A DNA stretch of 6,985 bases, from the NCBI RefSeq assembly GCF_934230905.1, contig NZ_CAKQFJ010000048.1:1-6985 (forward strand). The letters run 5' to 3'. This stretch comes from an uncultured Veillonella sp. GTDB lineage: Bacteria > Bacillota > Negativicutes > Veillonellales > Veillonellaceae. The notes below the pieces were generated by a model that was not told the DNA's origin, did not search any database, and saw only the letters and a program-made list of their open reading frames with translations. Shown piece by piece: positions 5,876-6,985 of the stretch (position 1 is its first letter; every line of letters starts with the position of its first letter). Position numbers and translations under genes: made by a program.

Positions 5876-6727
5876 CTAAAATAATGGTATAAAGCTAGCT
5901 AATTTTGTAAATCCGTTGTCACGTAAACTATCACGTAATTGCCATGTATAAGTAATAAATGGAGCACAATGTAAACGCATCAAAAATGATAAGTAAGGTG
6001 TATTACCTTGGAATATAGCTAATCTTGGTAATGCATATAAATTTTGCCCTGGTTTAACTGTACCCGGTGCTACTGTAAAAGCCATTTTGTAGCCACTTTC
6101 ACTAGTAATACGTTGCACATCAGCATTATTAAAACCTCCTGGATATGCTAAATAATCTATAGGTTTTCCCATAAAGGCTTGTAATGTATCTTTACCACCT
6201 TTGATTTCATTATCTAATTTAGACGGATCAATTTGCGTCAATATACTATGATGATTAGTATGTCCTTCCACGATAAATTTATGAGCATCCATTGTTTTTA
6301 ATTCATTAAGAGATACAAATCGCTTTGTATTAACAGCATCACTAATCATAAAAATGGTTGCTTGCATATTATAAGATTCCAAAATAGGCAAAACATCCTC
6401 ATAATTATCAATATAACCATCATCAAAAGTAAGCACAATGGGCTTATCAGGTAATTCTTTACCTTCTGTTACATAAGCATATAAATCATCGAGACTAATT
6501 GTATGATACCCTTCACTATGTAAATATTCCATCTGTCTTTTAAATTGTGCTACATTAAGGGTTAATGCCGAATGATACTTATCATTGACTTGATGATAAT
6601 TTAGCACAGGAACACCATATAACTTATAATGTGATGATAACCACCACATACTACCTAACGTAATACAAACTAATGCAATACAAATCATAAGAGCATATAC
6701 TATTCGTTTACATATAATTATTAACAT
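5876..6727 (-). CDS. Membrane-anchored polysaccharide deacetylase (NodB/CE4 domain)
   Basis: This 283-residue protein has a short cytoplasmic start (KR at residues 7-8), one hydrophobic segment (about 9-30) acting as an uncleaved anchor or signal, then an extracytoplasmic catalytic domain. NodB motifs visible are VPVLNYHQV (39-47), TFDDGY (100-105, with the catalytic-base and metal-binding Asp102 and Asp103), HTNHH (156-160, metal-binding His156 and His160) and AYPGG (194-198). The AYPGG form, with no Arg in the third motif, and the later LPRLAI resemble the PgaB/IcaB group, which removes acetyl groups from N-acetylglucosamine polymers. Peptidoglycan or another envelope glycan is also possible, so the substrate is open. 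The ATG at 6727 has AGAAGG 9 bases upstream. The gene follows an rRNA operon terminator, has its own promoter, and runs directly into moaB with an 8-base gap. Confidence 0.88.
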   Translation of the reverse strand: MLIIICKRIVYALMICIALVCITLGSMWWLSSHYKLYGVPVLNYHQVNDKYHSALTLNVAQFKRQMEYLHSEGYHTISLDDLYAYVTEGKELPDKPIVLTFDDGYIDNYEDVLPILESYNMQATIFMISDAVNTKRFVSLNELKTMDAHKFIVEGHTNHHSILTQIDPSKLDNEIKGGKDTLQAFMGKPIDYLAYPGGFNNADVQRITSESGYKMAFTVAPGTVKPGQNLYALPRLAIFQGNTPYLSFLMRLHCAPFITYTWQLRDSLRDNGFTKLASFIPLF

Positions 6728-6776
6728 GATTAAGAACCTTCTTACTTCATTTAAAATATATATTTTATACTATTCG

Positions 6777-6805
6777 AGGATAACATATGCACTCTTTTCT
6801 TTCAA
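6777..6805 (-). promoter_or_regulatory. Probable promoter of the deacetylase-moaB unit
   Basis: On the minus strand TTGAAA (6800-6805, five of six consensus bases) lies exactly 17 bases before TATCCT (6777-6782, four of six). The -10 is preceded by TGT, an extended -10. Transcription would start near 6770, leaving an AT-rich leader of about 43 bases before the ATG at 6727. The site lies in the 149-base gap between the rRNA terminator and the gene; nothing else convincing is present there. Confidence 0.6.
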
Positions 6806-6875
6806 TAAAAATTCTTTAGTAAGTCATAAAAATTCATATAAAACTCTAAGAGAATGCGTTAAAGCTATTATATAG

Positions 6876-6904
6876 AAAAAGACACATCCGAAGATGTGTC
6901 TTTT
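6876..6904 (-). terminator. rRNA operon terminator with UUCG tetraloop
   Basis: AAAAGACACATC (6877-6888) and GATGTGTCTTTT (6893-6904) are exact reverse complements around a 4-base loop. In the minus-strand RNA the loop is UUCG closed by a C-G pair, the very stable cUUCGg tetraloop, and the stem is followed by five U residues. It begins only a few bases after the 5S rRNA 3' end, so it is the end of a ribosomal RNA operon. Confidence 0.93.
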
Positions 6905-6908
6905 AGTC

Positions 6909-6985
<77 letters not shown>

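Noticed and set aside
6802..6837. An 11-codon minus-strand frame upstream of the deacetylase as a leader peptide
   Set aside because: It has no ribosome binding site, and its end overlaps the proposed -35, so it would not be on the deacetylase transcript.

Overview
The window looks like chromosomal DNA of an AT-rich Firmicute, most likely a Negativicutes anaerobe such as Veillonella or a relative. This is inferred from protein character, strong AGGAGG ribosome binding sites and base composition; no search was run. Every gene lies on the minus strand, so transcription runs from the right edge to the left.

Reading in that direction, the window opens with the 3' part of a 5S rRNA (about 6909-6985) and its UUCG-loop terminator. 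A promoter region then leads into a membrane-anchored NodB/CE4 polysaccharide deacetylase (5876-6727) and, only 8 bases on, a MoaB/MogA-type molybdopterin protein (5373-5867). A new extended -10 promoter starts a phosphate-uptake operon: a DUF47/PhoU-like accessory protein (4665-5294) overlapping a PiT-family phosphate permease (3674-4672). A strong, nearly symmetrical terminator (about 3611-3646) closes it.

The left half is a respiratory oxygen-reduction locus. An Rrf2-family regulator (3050-3502) with a four-cysteine cluster lies 57 bases ahead of cydA (1604-2992), which overlaps cydB (594-1613). Together cydA and cydB encode a cytochrome bd quinol oxidase with a short Q-loop. A GC-rich hairpin plus T-tract follows cydB. 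After it comes the start of cydD (1-467, cut by the window edge), half of the ABC exporter needed to assemble the bd oxidase. The regulator's promoter has a perfect 10-bp inverted repeat over its -35 element, so autogenous control of an rrf2-cydA-cydB transcript is plausible. In an anaerobe this would be an oxygen- or NO-detoxifying module switched by an iron-sulfur sensor.

I saw no mobile element, CRISPR array, tRNA, prophage or wholly unfamiliar gene. The least described material is regulatory: the Rrf2 palindrome and cysteine pattern, the cydB/cydD terminator, and the palindromes around the DUF47-pit promoter.
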